Of a stretch of 64,000 bases of DNA, positions 9,125 through 16,144 are shown piece by piece. Made by a program: the position numbers and the translations under genes. The stretch is taken from positions 992,001 through 1,056,000 of the forward strand of contig NZ_CP138333.2 of NCBI RefSeq assembly GCF_038561955.2, read 5' to 3'. The notes under the pieces are model-generated. The model was not told where the DNA came from. It saw only the letters and a list, made by a program, of their open reading frames with translations, and did not search any database. Numbering within the stretch: position 1 is the first letter of the stretch; every line of letters begins with the position of its first letter. The DNA comes from Salinicoccus sp. Bachu38. GTDB taxonomy: Bacteria; Bacillota; Bacilli; Staphylococcales; Salinicoccaceae.

Positions 9125-10396
9125 ATGAGCACAATCAAGAAGCACAAGGGTCTCGATAACACTCTGAAGGTCATGAAAGAGGGCTATCTCTATACAACGA
9201 ACCAAAGAAGGCGCCTTGGATCAGAAAACATCTTTGAAACAAGGGTGCTTGGCGGAAAACGCGCTGTCATCATCAGCGGCAAAAAAGCTGCCGAATTATT
9301 TTATGACAATGACAAGACGGAACGTTCGGGGACGCTACCAAAACGTCTGGTGAACACACTGTTTGGGAAAGGCGCCATCCATACGACGACAGGGAAGAAG
9401 CACGTCGACAGAAAAGCGCTCTTCATGTCCCTGATGACGGAAGGCAACCTGAAGCATCTCAGGGAACTGACGCGCAATCACTGGTATATGAATACCCACA
9501 GGATGGAACAGATGGACCAGATCAACATCTACAGGGAATCCATCATCCTATTGACCAAAGTCGGCACTAAATGGGCAGGTGTGCAGGCACCGGAAGAGAA
9601 AATCGAAGAAATCGCCACTGATATGGACATCATGATCGACTCCTTCAAAGGACTGGGTACTGCCTACAAAGGCTATAAAGCTTCTGTAGCTGCACGCCGC
9701 CGTGTTGAGGACTGGCTCGAAGACCAGATCATCCAGACGCGGAAAGGGAAAATATTCCCTCCGGAAGGGACTGCACTCTACGAGTTTGCCCATTGGGAAG
9801 ACTACAAAGGCAATCCGATGGATTCCAGACTCTGTGCAATCGACCTCATGAATACATTCCGTCCACTGATCGCAATCAACCGTTTCGTGTCATTCGGTCT
9901 GCTTGCCATGCATGAACATCCAATTTCAAAAGAGAAAATCAAAAATGAACCGGACTATGCCTACATGTTCTCCCAGGAAGTCAGACGCTTCTATCCATTC
10001 GTCCCGTTCCTCCCTGGAAAGGCCAAAACGGATATCCAGTTTGAGGGCCATGAAATCGAGAAGGACACGATGCTGGTTCTGGACATCTACGGTACAATGC
10101 ACCGGGATGACGTTTTTGAAAATGCAGATGAGTTCTATCCGGAACGCTTCCGCGACTGGGATGGCAGTCCATTCGACCTCATTCCACAAGGTGGCGGGGA
10201 CTATTATACGAACCACCGCTGTGCAGGCGAGTGGATGACCATCATCATCATGGAAGAGACGATGAAATACTTCGCCGACAGAATCACCTATGATGTGCCT
10301 GAACAGGATCTTACAGTGGATCTCAACAGCATCCCGGGATATATCAAGAGCGGATTCGTCATCGAGAATGTCCAGGAGAACGTCGACCGCGGATAG
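9125..10396 (+). CDS. oleT: CYP152-family P450 peroxygenase, OleT-like fatty acid decarboxylase
   Basis: A heme-thiolate enzyme of the CYP152 family, which uses hydrogen peroxide to oxidise free fatty acids. The 423-residue sequence matches, by recall, Jeotgalicoccus OleT nearly end to end with one extra residue near position 34. Heme-ligand cysteine is C366 (NHRCAGEW). R246, which holds the substrate carboxylate, matches OleT R245. H86 matches OleT H85, where hydroxylating relatives such as BioI-unrelated P450 BSbeta have Gln; F80 matches F79. This pattern favours decarboxylation to 1-alkenes over hydroxylation, although OleT does both. It has its own promoter and a GGAGG site, and a terminator follows. 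Its codon use resembles that of highly expressed genes in this window. Olefin production itself is inferred. Confidence 0.93.
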   Translation: MSTIKKHKGLDNTLKVMKEGYLYTTNQRRRLGSENIFETRVLGGKRAVIISGKKAAELFYDNDKTERSGTLPKRLVNTLFGKGAIHTTTGKKHVDRKALFMSLMTEGNLKHLRELTRNHWYMNTHRMEQMDQINIYRESIILLTKVGTKWAGVQAPEEKIEEIATDMDIMIDSFKGLGTAYKGYKASVAARRRVEDWLEDQIIQTRKGKIFPPEGTALYEFAHWEDYKGNPMDSRLCAIDLMNTFRPLIAINRFVSFGLLAMHEHPISKEKIKNEPDYAYMFSQEVRRFYPFVPFLPGKAKTDIQFEGHEIEKDTMLVLDIYGTMHRDDVFENADEFYPERFRDWDGSPFDLIPQGGGDYYTNHRCAGEWMTIIIMEETMKYFADRITYDVPEQDLTVDLNSIPGYIKSGFVIENVQENVDRG

Positions 10397-10410
10397 TCAT
10401 AATCAGAATG

Positions 10411-10445
10411 AAAACCTTCCACAGCCTGGCTGTGGAAGGTTTTTT
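10411..10445. terminator. Terminator between the oleT-like gene and the minus-strand gene
   Basis: AACCTTCCACAG and its exact complement CTGTGGAAGGTT enclose a five-base loop, with six T on the plus side and four on the minus side. It probably ends both converging transcripts. Confidence 0.9.
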
Positions 10446-10462
10446 GATGCATGAAATGAAGA

Positions 10463-11236
10463 TCATGCCCCCGGCGGGGTATATTTGAAGCGCTTGGTGC
10501 TGTCGGCGGCCACGGAGACTTCGAAACCCGGAACGGGGGTCTGGTCCAGCCGGTTGATGACACTCTGCAGGACGCCGACACGGAAGCGATCCTGATCGGG
10601 ATCGTGCAGTTCCGGTACGGCTCCAGCGAGTGCAGTGAGCAGCGCAGAAAAGGTGTATTCATCTCCCGGAACCATCACTTCCGGAATGTTCCGCCTCACT
10701 TTTTCCACGATCGGCTGCAGATTGCCGCTTTCCTGGCTGCCCGGGATGTAGAAATACCTTTTATTCTCAATGACGGTCTGGTTGAAATTCGTTTTGGGGT
10801 CAAGTTCCAGCTGTTTAACGGCACCTTCCAGTACAGCAGTCCGGTCCTTCTTGTCCGATGCATCGAACAGTTCGGGGATGACCGTCTTCAGGAGTGCGAA
10901 CAGCTCGCTGAAAGTGTAATAGCGTCCCGGCTCCATCATCGTCGCCAGTTCGGTGATCACCTTGTCCCTTATGCTGAAGTAGCGTTCCTCACCCTCATAC
11001 TCCCCATATTGTATGTCCTGCATGAATATGGAACGGAAGATGGAGTTGAAGAGCGGGGACGACTCGACCCAGGCGATCACCCGGCTGCCGCTGTTGAGTC
11101 CCCGGACGAACCAGTCCTTGACGTGGGCATTCCACATGTACTCGTATACTTTTGCGATAAAGAAGTCGATCAGCTTGGCTCCAAGGTACGCAATCATGCC
11201 CAGAAAGAATATGAGCAGGGGATTCGAAATTGTCAC
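10463..11236 (-). CDS. Membrane-anchored protein of unknown function with two tandem repeat domains
   Basis: I do not recognise this 257-residue protein. One hydrophobic helix (about residues 5-28) at the N terminus should anchor it. Residues 91-166 and 177-256 are two copies of one domain at an exact offset of 87 residues. Shared positions include PG (103-104 / 190-191), YTFS (107-110 / 194-197), PEL (121-123 / 208-210), D125/D212, VL (135-136 / 222-223), L143/L230 and F151/F238. The alternating helix-like pattern suggests a small winged-helix-type fold, but that is a guess. The start is GTG at 11236 with GGAGG 9 bases upstream; an out-of-frame ATG lies closer to the GGAGG. It converges on the oleT-like gene and is divergent from the chelatase gene. 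Confidence 0.8.
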   Translation of the reverse strand: MTISNPLLIFFLGMIAYLGAKLIDFFIAKVYEYMWNAHVKDWFVRGLNSGSRVIAWVESSPLFNSIFRSIFMQDIQYGEYEGEERYFSIRDKVITELATMMEPGRYYTFSELFALLKTVIPELFDASDKKDRTAVLEGAVKQLELDPKTNFNQTVIENKRYFYIPGSQESGNLQPIVEKVRRNIPEVMVPGDEYTFSALLTALAGAVPELHDPDQDRFRVGVLQSVINRLDQTPVPGFEVSVAADSTKRFKYTPPGA

Positions 11237-11304
11237 TCGGCATCACCTCCCTCTCCACATACCCTTTTAGGACAGAATTGCCACATGGAAAAATAAAGGA
11301 CAAC

Positions 11305-11313
11305 TGCTATAAT
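11305..11313 (+). promoter_or_regulatory. Extended -10 promoter of the chelatase gene
   Basis: TGCTATAAT is a perfect extended -10 element. No good -35 lies at 17 bases, which is tolerated with an extended -10. The start site would fall near 11320, just before the ribosome binding site, so the 5' leader would be very short. Confidence 0.6.
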
Positions 11314-11332
11314 GCAGTTGAGGAGGGATGGA

Positions 11333-12031
11333 ATGGCACACGATGTCATCGTCATGCATGGTTCAAGGCAAGAGGAGCGCAACGCGGTGCTGGCCGGCCG
11401 TCTTGAGGCACTGCTCGGCGCACGCAGGAATTACAGTGTAGCATTCATAGAAAGCGGTGAACGCAGCATCTGCCGGGTGGTCGGCAGGCTGGCAAGGGAA
11501 GGGGAGCGCGACTTCAACATCATACCGGTCCTCTTTTTCTCGGCCTCGCACTATTCCCGTGACATACCGGAGGCACTCCAGCATCTGGAAGCGGAATATG
11601 GGAATATGCGCTGGACTGTCGCCCCTCCCATGGGCACCCATCATCTGATGGTGCGGTTTGTGGAAAGGCGGGTGGCGGAGACTGGGGTGGAAGGTGGCAC
11701 AGTCATCGTGATGGCGCATGGTAACGCCCGCTATCCGCAGGCGGACCGTGAGTTGGAGCGGCTTGTGTCACAGCTTGATATCGGCATTCCGATTCATCCG
11801 GCAACCCTCTATGGCGAGCTGGCCGCAGAAGGCCTGCCGGAGCGGCTGGACAAGGAGAAGGATTTCATCATTGTTCCAATCGCCCTGGAAGATGGTTTTT
11901 TGACCGGAAAGATGAAGGACGCGATTCTGGCGGTTCTGCCGGAGGGTTCCACAACTTTCGCACCATCCGTCAATTTCGATCCCGTACTGGAGGATATCAT
12001 CCTGGAGCATATGAAGTCCGGGAAGGGATAG
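11333..12031 (+). CDS. CbiX/SirB-family chelatase-like protein
   Basis: Resembles the two-domain sirohydrochlorin chelatases, which insert Fe or Co into a tetrapyrrole. In 232 residues the N-terminal half has both family histidines: H9 in MHGSRQ and H73 in SASHYSRDIP. The C-terminal half repeats the fold with MAHGN but has LEDGFLTGKM where a second histidine motif would be, so only the first half should be active. I chose ATG 11333 because AGGAGG ends 6 bases before it; the upstream in-frame ATG 11312 lies inside the -10 promoter element. No other siroheme or cobalamin genes are nearby, so its metal and substrate are unknown. Confidence 0.75.
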   Translation: MAHDVIVMHGSRQEERNAVLAGRLEALLGARRNYSVAFIESGERSICRVVGRLAREGERDFNIIPVLFFSASHYSRDIPEALQHLEAEYGNMRWTVAPPMGTHHLMVRFVERRVAETGVEGGTVIVMAHGNARYPQADRELERLVSQLDIGIPIHPATLYGELAAEGLPERLDKEKDFIIVPIALEDGFLTGKMKDAILAVLPEGSTTFAPSVNFDPVLEDIILEHMKSGKG

Positions 12032-12037
12032 AAGTAC

Positions 12038-12065
12038 AAAAAAAGGCGCCCGGGCGGGCGCCTTT
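12038..12065 (-). terminator. Terminator of the rhodanese gene
   Basis: AAAGGCGCCC and GGGCGCCTTT form a 10-bp stem. On the minus strand it is followed by seven T, on the plus strand by only three, so it mainly ends the minus-strand rhodanese transcript. Confidence 0.8.
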
Positions 12066-12075
12066 GGTGCGGATG

Positions 12076-12381
12076 CTACAGGTGGTTGACCGGTCCGTCG
12101 TAGTCCAGTATGCCGCCTTCGACATTCACAGCATCATAGCCGTTGTCGAGAAGATAGTTCTGCACCTGTGCGCTCCTCTTGCCGGAGCGGCACATGACAT
12201 AGTACTTCTTGTCCTTGTCAAGGTTCGGCAAGGCACTGTCGATGGCGGACATCGGATAGTGCTGGGCGCCGGGTACGAATCCCGTCTCTTCCAGTTCATC
12301 GCGCTCCCTTACATCGATCAGTACATTGCCGTCATCCTGCGTGACGTTCTGTACTTCGCTTGCCTGAATTGATTCTGCCAT
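12076..12381 (-). CDS. Single-domain rhodanese-like sulfurtransferase
   Basis: A 101-residue rhodanese domain. The active-site loop CRSGKRS, with the persulfide-carrying C64, is intact, and LIDVRERDEL and GFVPGAQHYP are the usual conserved blocks. Such proteins carry sulfane sulfur in the cytoplasm and act in thiol homeostasis or sulfur delivery; the donor and acceptor here cannot be told from sequence. GGAGGA lies before the start. It is convergent with the chelatase gene and divergent from rsgA. Confidence 0.9.
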   Translation of the reverse strand: MAESIQASEVQNVTQDDGNVLIDVRERDELEETGFVPGAQHYPMSAIDSALPNLDKDKKYYVMCRSGKRSAQVQNYLLDNGYDAVNVEGGILDYDGPVNHL

Positions 12382-12435
12382 AATGATTCCTCCTTAGTGA
12401 AAGTGCTAGTCATATTTTATCATAAAGAGGGTAAC

Positions 12436-12444
12436 TGTTATAAT
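12436..12444 (+). promoter_or_regulatory. Extended -10 promoter of rsgA operon
   Basis: TGTTATAAT is an extended -10 with a weak TTTATC -35 17 bases upstream. It lies 26 bases before rsgA. In relatives lacking the inserted block, rsgA can be read from the prkC operon; here it needs its own promoter. Confidence 0.6.
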
Positions 12445-12470
12445 GGAGAAAAACTATTTCGGGGTGAGAT

Positions 12471-13337
12471 ATGCTAAAAGGTAGGATTACAAAAGCGCTC
12501 AGCGGTTTCTATTATGTGGAATCGGAGGGGGCGCTCTATGAAACAAGAGCCCGCGGGCTGTTCAGGAAAACGAAGGAATCACCGTTGGTGGGGGACATCG
12601 TCACTTTCCAGGTTGAAAATGAAGATGAGGGATATATCGGGGAGATACATGAGCGTAAAAATGCACTCATGCGGCCGCCGGTCGCCAATATCGATCAGGT
12701 GCTGATCACGATGAGCATGAAATCTCCCGAGTTCAGCTACTATCTTCTCGACCGTTTCCTTGCCTATGCCGAAGCACATGACATCGAACCGGTCATCGTC
12801 ATCACGAAGACGGATCTTCTGGAAGATGAAGCATTTCTGAAAGAGATTGAAGCAGTCTACCGGCCCATATATGACATCCATTTTACGGACCGGTACCACA
12901 TCAATGAAGACCTGCAGGGAATATTCAAGGACAAGATCAGTGTCCTGGCAGGGCAGTCCGGCGTTGGCAAGTCCACGCTGCTGAATACGCTCGTACCGGA
13001 ACTTGAACTGAATACTGCCGAAATATCCAATGCACTGAACCGGGGCAAGCATACGACGCGGCATGTCGAGCTTGTGGAGATTGCAGGCGGTCTGATTGCA
13101 GACACCCCCGGTTTCAGCACGATAGAATTCAGTGAACTCGACAAATATAACCTGAAGTTCTGCTTCCCGGACTTCAACCATTTCAGTGAAGCGTGCAAAT
13201 TCAGGGAGTGCCAGCACATCAACGAGCCGAAATGCGGCGTGAAGCAGGCGGTGGCCGATGGCAGGCTTGCGGCCAGCCGTCATGAGAGCTACCTGTCCAT
13301 CTATCAGGAAATCGAAAACAGAAAGGCGAGGTATTGA
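12471..13337 (+). CDS. rsgA: Ribosome small subunit-dependent GTPase RsgA (YloQ)
   Basis: A circularly permuted GTPase that checks the decoding centre of the 30S subunit late in assembly. In 288 residues: an OB-fold at about 1-65, then the G4 motif TKTD (112-115) ahead of the P loop GQSGVGKST (161-169) and DTPG, which is the permuted order. The C-terminal zinc finger has C-x4-C-x-H-x5-C (KFRECQHINEPKCG region). GGGGTGAG precedes the ATG. It is followed at once by rpe and thiN. Confidence 0.96.
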   Translation: MLKGRITKALSGFYYVESEGALYETRARGLFRKTKESPLVGDIVTFQVENEDEGYIGEIHERKNALMRPPVANIDQVLITMSMKSPEFSYYLLDRFLAYAEAHDIEPVIVITKTDLLEDEAFLKEIEAVYRPIYDIHFTDRYHINEDLQGIFKDKISVLAGQSGVGKSTLLNTLVPELELNTAEISNALNRGKHTTRHVELVEIAGGLIADTPGFSTIEFSELDKYNLKFCFPDFNHFSEACKFRECQHINEPKCGVKQAVADGRLAASRHESYLSIYQEIENRKARY

Positions 13338-13338
13338 T

Positions 13339-13983
13339 ATGACAAAAGTACTTCCATCACTACTGGCGAGTGATTTTACAAGACTCGGACACGACATCGA
13401 AAAAATGGAGGCGGCAGGCGCGGACATCTTCCATCTGGATATCATGGACGGACAGTTCGTACCGAACATCTCCTATGGCATGCCGGTCGTCGAAGCCATC
13501 AGCCGAACTGCCTCCATCCCGCTCGATGTGCACCTGATGACGCTCGATCCGGAGCAGTTCATCGATGCCCTCGCTGCACTCGGCATCGACATGGTGTCCT
13601 TCCATATTGAAGCGACCAACCATCCCCACAGGCTGATGCAACGCATCCAGCAGAGCGGTATGAAGGCGGGGATTGCACTGAACCCGCATACCCCGGTCGC
13701 GCACATCCAGCATCTGCTGGCGGAAATCGACTTCATACTGATCATGACGGTCAATCCAGGATTCGGCGGACAGAAGTTCATCGACACCTGTGTGGACAAG
13801 GTCCGCACGCTGGACGCGCTGAGGGCCGAGAAAGGATATGGATATGAGATTGAAGTGGATGGCGGCATCAACCAGGAGACTGCAGAAATATGCAGGGAAG
13901 CAGGGGCGGACCTGTTCGTCAGCGGTTCCCATCTGTTCAAATCGGAGGATTGGCAGGAAGCGGTCAGGGAGATGAAGCAGTGA
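13339..13983 (+). CDS. rpe: Ribulose-phosphate 3-epimerase
   Basis: Interconverts ribulose 5-phosphate and xylulose 5-phosphate in the pentose phosphate pathway. The 214-residue TIM barrel shows the standard motifs: PSLLASDF at the N terminus, HLDIMDGQFVPN with metal-binding His and catalytic Asp, DVHLM, TVNPGFGGQ and EVDGGIN with the second Asp. I chose ATG 13339, one base after the rsgA stop and preceded by GCGAGG; the in-frame codons further upstream lie inside rsgA. The stop overlaps the GTG start of thiN. Confidence 0.96.
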   Translation: MTKVLPSLLASDFTRLGHDIEKMEAAGADIFHLDIMDGQFVPNISYGMPVVEAISRTASIPLDVHLMTLDPEQFIDALAALGIDMVSFHIEATNHPHRLMQRIQQSGMKAGIALNPHTPVAHIQHLLAEIDFILIMTVNPGFGGQKFIDTCVDKVRTLDALRAEKGYGYEIEVDGGINQETAEICREAGADLFVSGSHLFKSEDWQEAVREMKQ

Positions 13984-14606
13984 AGCACATCAATGTCCTG
14001 ATCCGGGAGGACAGCCCCGGCATCCCAAATGAAAGAAGAAATGAAAGATGGGCAGGGGTGGACCGCGGTGTCTACCTCCTGCTCAAGGAAGGCATCGTCC
14101 CCGATTTTACATATGGGGACTTCGACTCCGTGGACGAAGCGGAGTGGGCGTTCATAAAGCGACATATGGAAGTGGCGCCCGTGCCTTCCAGGAAAGACGA
14201 TACAGACCTTGAGATGTGCCTGAAGGATCTCGTAGGGCGGGGCTATCAGTCGATAGATGTGTATGGTGCGATCGGAGGCCGGCTGGACCACACCCTCGGC
14301 AACATATTCCTGCTGATGCATGGGGATTTCAGGGATACCGATATTACGCTGATCGACGCCCAGAACATCATGCGGCGGCTCGATGCCGGCACACACCATG
14401 TCGAAAAGGTCGAACCGCTCAAATATGTATCATTCATCCCCTTTGTCGAAGGCACTTCGCTGACACTTGAAGGGTTTGAATACAATCTTGAAAAACAGCT
14501 TCTGAATCTCGGTGCAACACTTACGATCAGCAATGAGTTTCTTGACACAAGGGCCACTGTGCATACAGATGAACCGATAATTATGATACAATCCAGAGAT
14601 GAATAG
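13980..14606 (+). CDS. thiN: Thiamine pyrophosphokinase
   Basis: Transfers pyrophosphate from ATP to thiamine to give the cofactor. The 208 residues contain AGVDRGVYLLL, TYGDFDSV, the DDTDLEMCL metal and nucleotide site and GAIGGRLDHTLGN, all typical of the family. The start is GTG 13980, overlapping the rpe stop by four bases and preceded by AGGGAGATG; the frame is open further upstream, but that part lies within rpe. Confidence 0.93.
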   Translation: MKHINVLIREDSPGIPNERRNERWAGVDRGVYLLLKEGIVPDFTYGDFDSVDEAEWAFIKRHMEVAPVPSRKDDTDLEMCLKDLVGRGYQSIDVYGAIGGRLDHTLGNIFLLMHGDFRDTDITLIDAQNIMRRLDAGTHHVEKVEPLKYVSFIPFVEGTSLTLEGFEYNLEKQLLNLGATLTISNEFLDTRATVHTDEPIIMIQSRDE

Positions 14607-14621
14607 AAAAGGGGGGGTCGA

Positions 14622-15323
14622 ATGATATTAACAGGTGCATTTGTCAACGGCATGGCCATCATCATCGGCGGCCTGCTCGGGCTGGTATTCACCTTCATAC
14701 CGGATGCAATCAAGGACTCCATCATGAAGATACAGGGGCTCATCATCGTGACGCTCGGCATCCAGATGGTGGTGCAGACGGAGGACATCATCATCACCCT
14801 GCTCAGCCTGATCGTCGGGGTGGTCATCGGAGAAATCATACGTCTTGAGGAAGCACTCAACCGGTTCGGCCACTGGATGGAGTTCAAGCTCGGCGACAAG
14901 CACGCCGGGAACCTCTCCCAAGGTTTCGTCTCGGGTACACTTGTTTTCATCGTGGGGGCCATGGCGATTGTGGGCGGGCTTGATGCCGGACTCAGAGGGT
15001 CCAACGAAGTGCTCTTCACCAAAGCGATCATGGATTTCTTCATTGCAATCGTAATGACCACTACATATGGTCTCGGTGTCATCATCTCAGGGATTCCTAC
15101 TTTCTTCTATGAATCAGGCATCATTCTCTCTGCCCAGCAGATTGCCCGTGTGATCCCCGAATTCATACTGGATGAGATGATTGAACAGGTGACGAGTACA
15201 GGCGGCGTCATACTGCTCGCCATCGGACTCAACATGCTGAATGTCACGCACATGCGTGTCGGCAATATGATTCCGGCCATCTTCACAGCAATGATCATGG
15301 TCTATCTGATCAATATATTCTAA
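14622..15323 (+). CDS. DUF554 family membrane protein
   Basis: A 233-residue, highly hydrophobic protein with about six or seven membrane helices. The GAFVNGMAIIIGGLLG start and the later GALDAGLRGSNE-like region (VGGLDAGLRGSNEVLF) are characteristic of DUF554 (Bacillus YdfK-like). The biochemical function of the family is not established. It lies 15 bases after thiN with a GGGGGG ribosome site, so it is probably the last gene of the rsgA operon, and a strong terminator follows. Confidence 0.88.
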   Translation: MILTGAFVNGMAIIIGGLLGLVFTFIPDAIKDSIMKIQGLIIVTLGIQMVVQTEDIIITLLSLIVGVVIGEIIRLEEALNRFGHWMEFKLGDKHAGNLSQGFVSGTLVFIVGAMAIVGGLDAGLRGSNEVLFTKAIMDFFIAIVMTTTYGLGVIISGIPTFFYESGIILSAQQIARVIPEFILDEMIEQVTSTGGVILLAIGLNMLNVTHMRVGNMIPAIFTAMIMVYLINIF

Positions 15324-15359
15324 AAAAAAAACCATCCGACAGGGTCGGATGGTTTTTTT
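15322..15359. terminator. Bidirectional terminator between DUF554 gene and rpmB
   Basis: AAACCATCCGAC and GTCGGATGGTTT form a 12-bp stem with a three-base loop, flanked by an A-run and a T-run. It can end both the rightward operon and leftward rpmB. Confidence 0.92.
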
Positions 15360-15372
15360 CGGTTATCGGTGG

Positions 15373-15561
15373 TTAGACGCGTTCAACTTTGCCGGATTTG
15401 AGGGCACGGGCTGAAACCCAGACTTTTTTAGGTCTGCCGTCAACCATAACTCTTACCTTCTGCAGGTTCGCACCGAATTTTCTCTTGTTGGCATTCATTG
15501 CGTGTGAACGATTGTTGCCTGAAGTCGCCTTGCGACCAGTGAAAAAGCATTCTTTAGCCAT
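15373..15561 (-). CDS. rpmB: 50S ribosomal protein L28
   Basis: A 62-residue ribosomal protein with the L28 features [17 protein letters not shown] at the N terminus and [14 protein letters not shown] at the C terminus. Only one cysteine (C5) is present, so this is the zinc-free form. It is transcribed opposite to its neighbours, as in Bacillus and Staphylococcus, from a promoter about 90 bases upstream. Confidence 0.97.
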   Translation of the reverse strand: MAKECFFTGRKATSGNNRSHAMNANKRKFGANLQKVRVMVDGRPKKVWVSARALKSGKVERV

Positions 15562-15627
15562 GTTGTCATCTCCCTTTTATAAATATTACCATAAACATTG
15601 ATTGTAGGTTTAATTGCATACTATAAT

Positions 15628-15656
15628 ATAATACATGATAAGAAAAATTTTTACAA
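15628..15656 (-). promoter_or_regulatory. Promoter of rpmB
   Basis: On the minus strand, TTGTAA (15656-15651) and TATTAT (15633-15628) are separated by 17 bases. The leader to the rpmB start would be about 60 bases. Confidence 0.6.
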
Positions 15657-15698
15657 GCAATTTTCTGCAGGAGCCGCATTATGCCCAATTGAATTCAC

Positions 15699-15728
15699 TT
15701 GTATTTATATGTTGTTTCTGCTTATAAT
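15699..15728 (+). promoter_or_regulatory. Promoter of the asp23-like/fakA operon
   Basis: TTGTAT (15699-15704), an 18-base spacer and a perfect TATAAT (15723-15728) lie 26 bases before the Asp23-like gene. It is back to back with the rpmB promoter. Confidence 0.7.
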
Positions 15729-15754
15729 AAAATGATGTGTCAGGGGGAAAAATA

Positions 15755-16123
15755 ATGGCTCTTGAAATTAAAAATGAATTGGGAAGCATCGATATCGCCA
15801 TGGATGTCATCGCGAACATCGCCGGCGGAGCGGTAGTGGAAAGCTACGGCGTGGTCGGCATGGCTTCGAAGCACCAGGTCAGGGACGGCTTTGCCGAACT
15901 GCTTGGCAAGGAGAACTATGCGCGGGGTGTCATCGTCGAAAATACTGAGGGCGATATCGATATCGACCTGTATATCATCGTCGGCTATGGAATAAAAATA
16001 TCAGAAGTGGCGACGAATGTGCAATCAACTGTAAAATACAAACTTGAAAAGACACTTGGACTCAATATCAAATCTGTGAATATACATGTCCAAGGGGTCA
16101 GAATCATCAATACCGAGGACTGA
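15755..16123 (+). CDS. Asp23/Gls24 family envelope stress protein (YloU-like)
   Basis: A 122-residue protein of the Asp23/Gls24 family (DUF322). The GSIDIAMDVIANIAGGAVVE start and the IDLYIIVGYG and VNIHVQGV segments are conserved in it. Members sit at the membrane and respond to alkaline or wall stress; in Bacillus the copy at this position is YloU. I chose ATG 15755, 7 bases after GGGGG; an in-frame ATG 18 bases upstream has no ribosome site. It is probably cotranscribed with fakA, 21 bases on. Confidence 0.93.
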   Translation: MALEIKNELGSIDIAMDVIANIAGGAVVESYGVVGMASKHQVRDGFAELLGKENYARGVIVENTEGDIDIDLYIIVGYGIKISEVATNVQSTVKYKLEKTLGLNIKSVNIHVQGVRIINTED

Positions 16124-16144
16124 TCAGGGAGGATTTACTAAGCG

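Noticed and set aside
10604-11296. A 230-codon plus-strand frame overlapping the unknown membrane protein gene
   Set aside because: The minus-strand frame has a membrane helix, a ribosome site and an internal repeat in register at the protein level; the plus frame has none of these.
11312-11332. ATG 11312 as start of the chelatase gene
   Set aside because: It falls within the TATAAT element and before the ribosome site; ATG 11333 is better placed.
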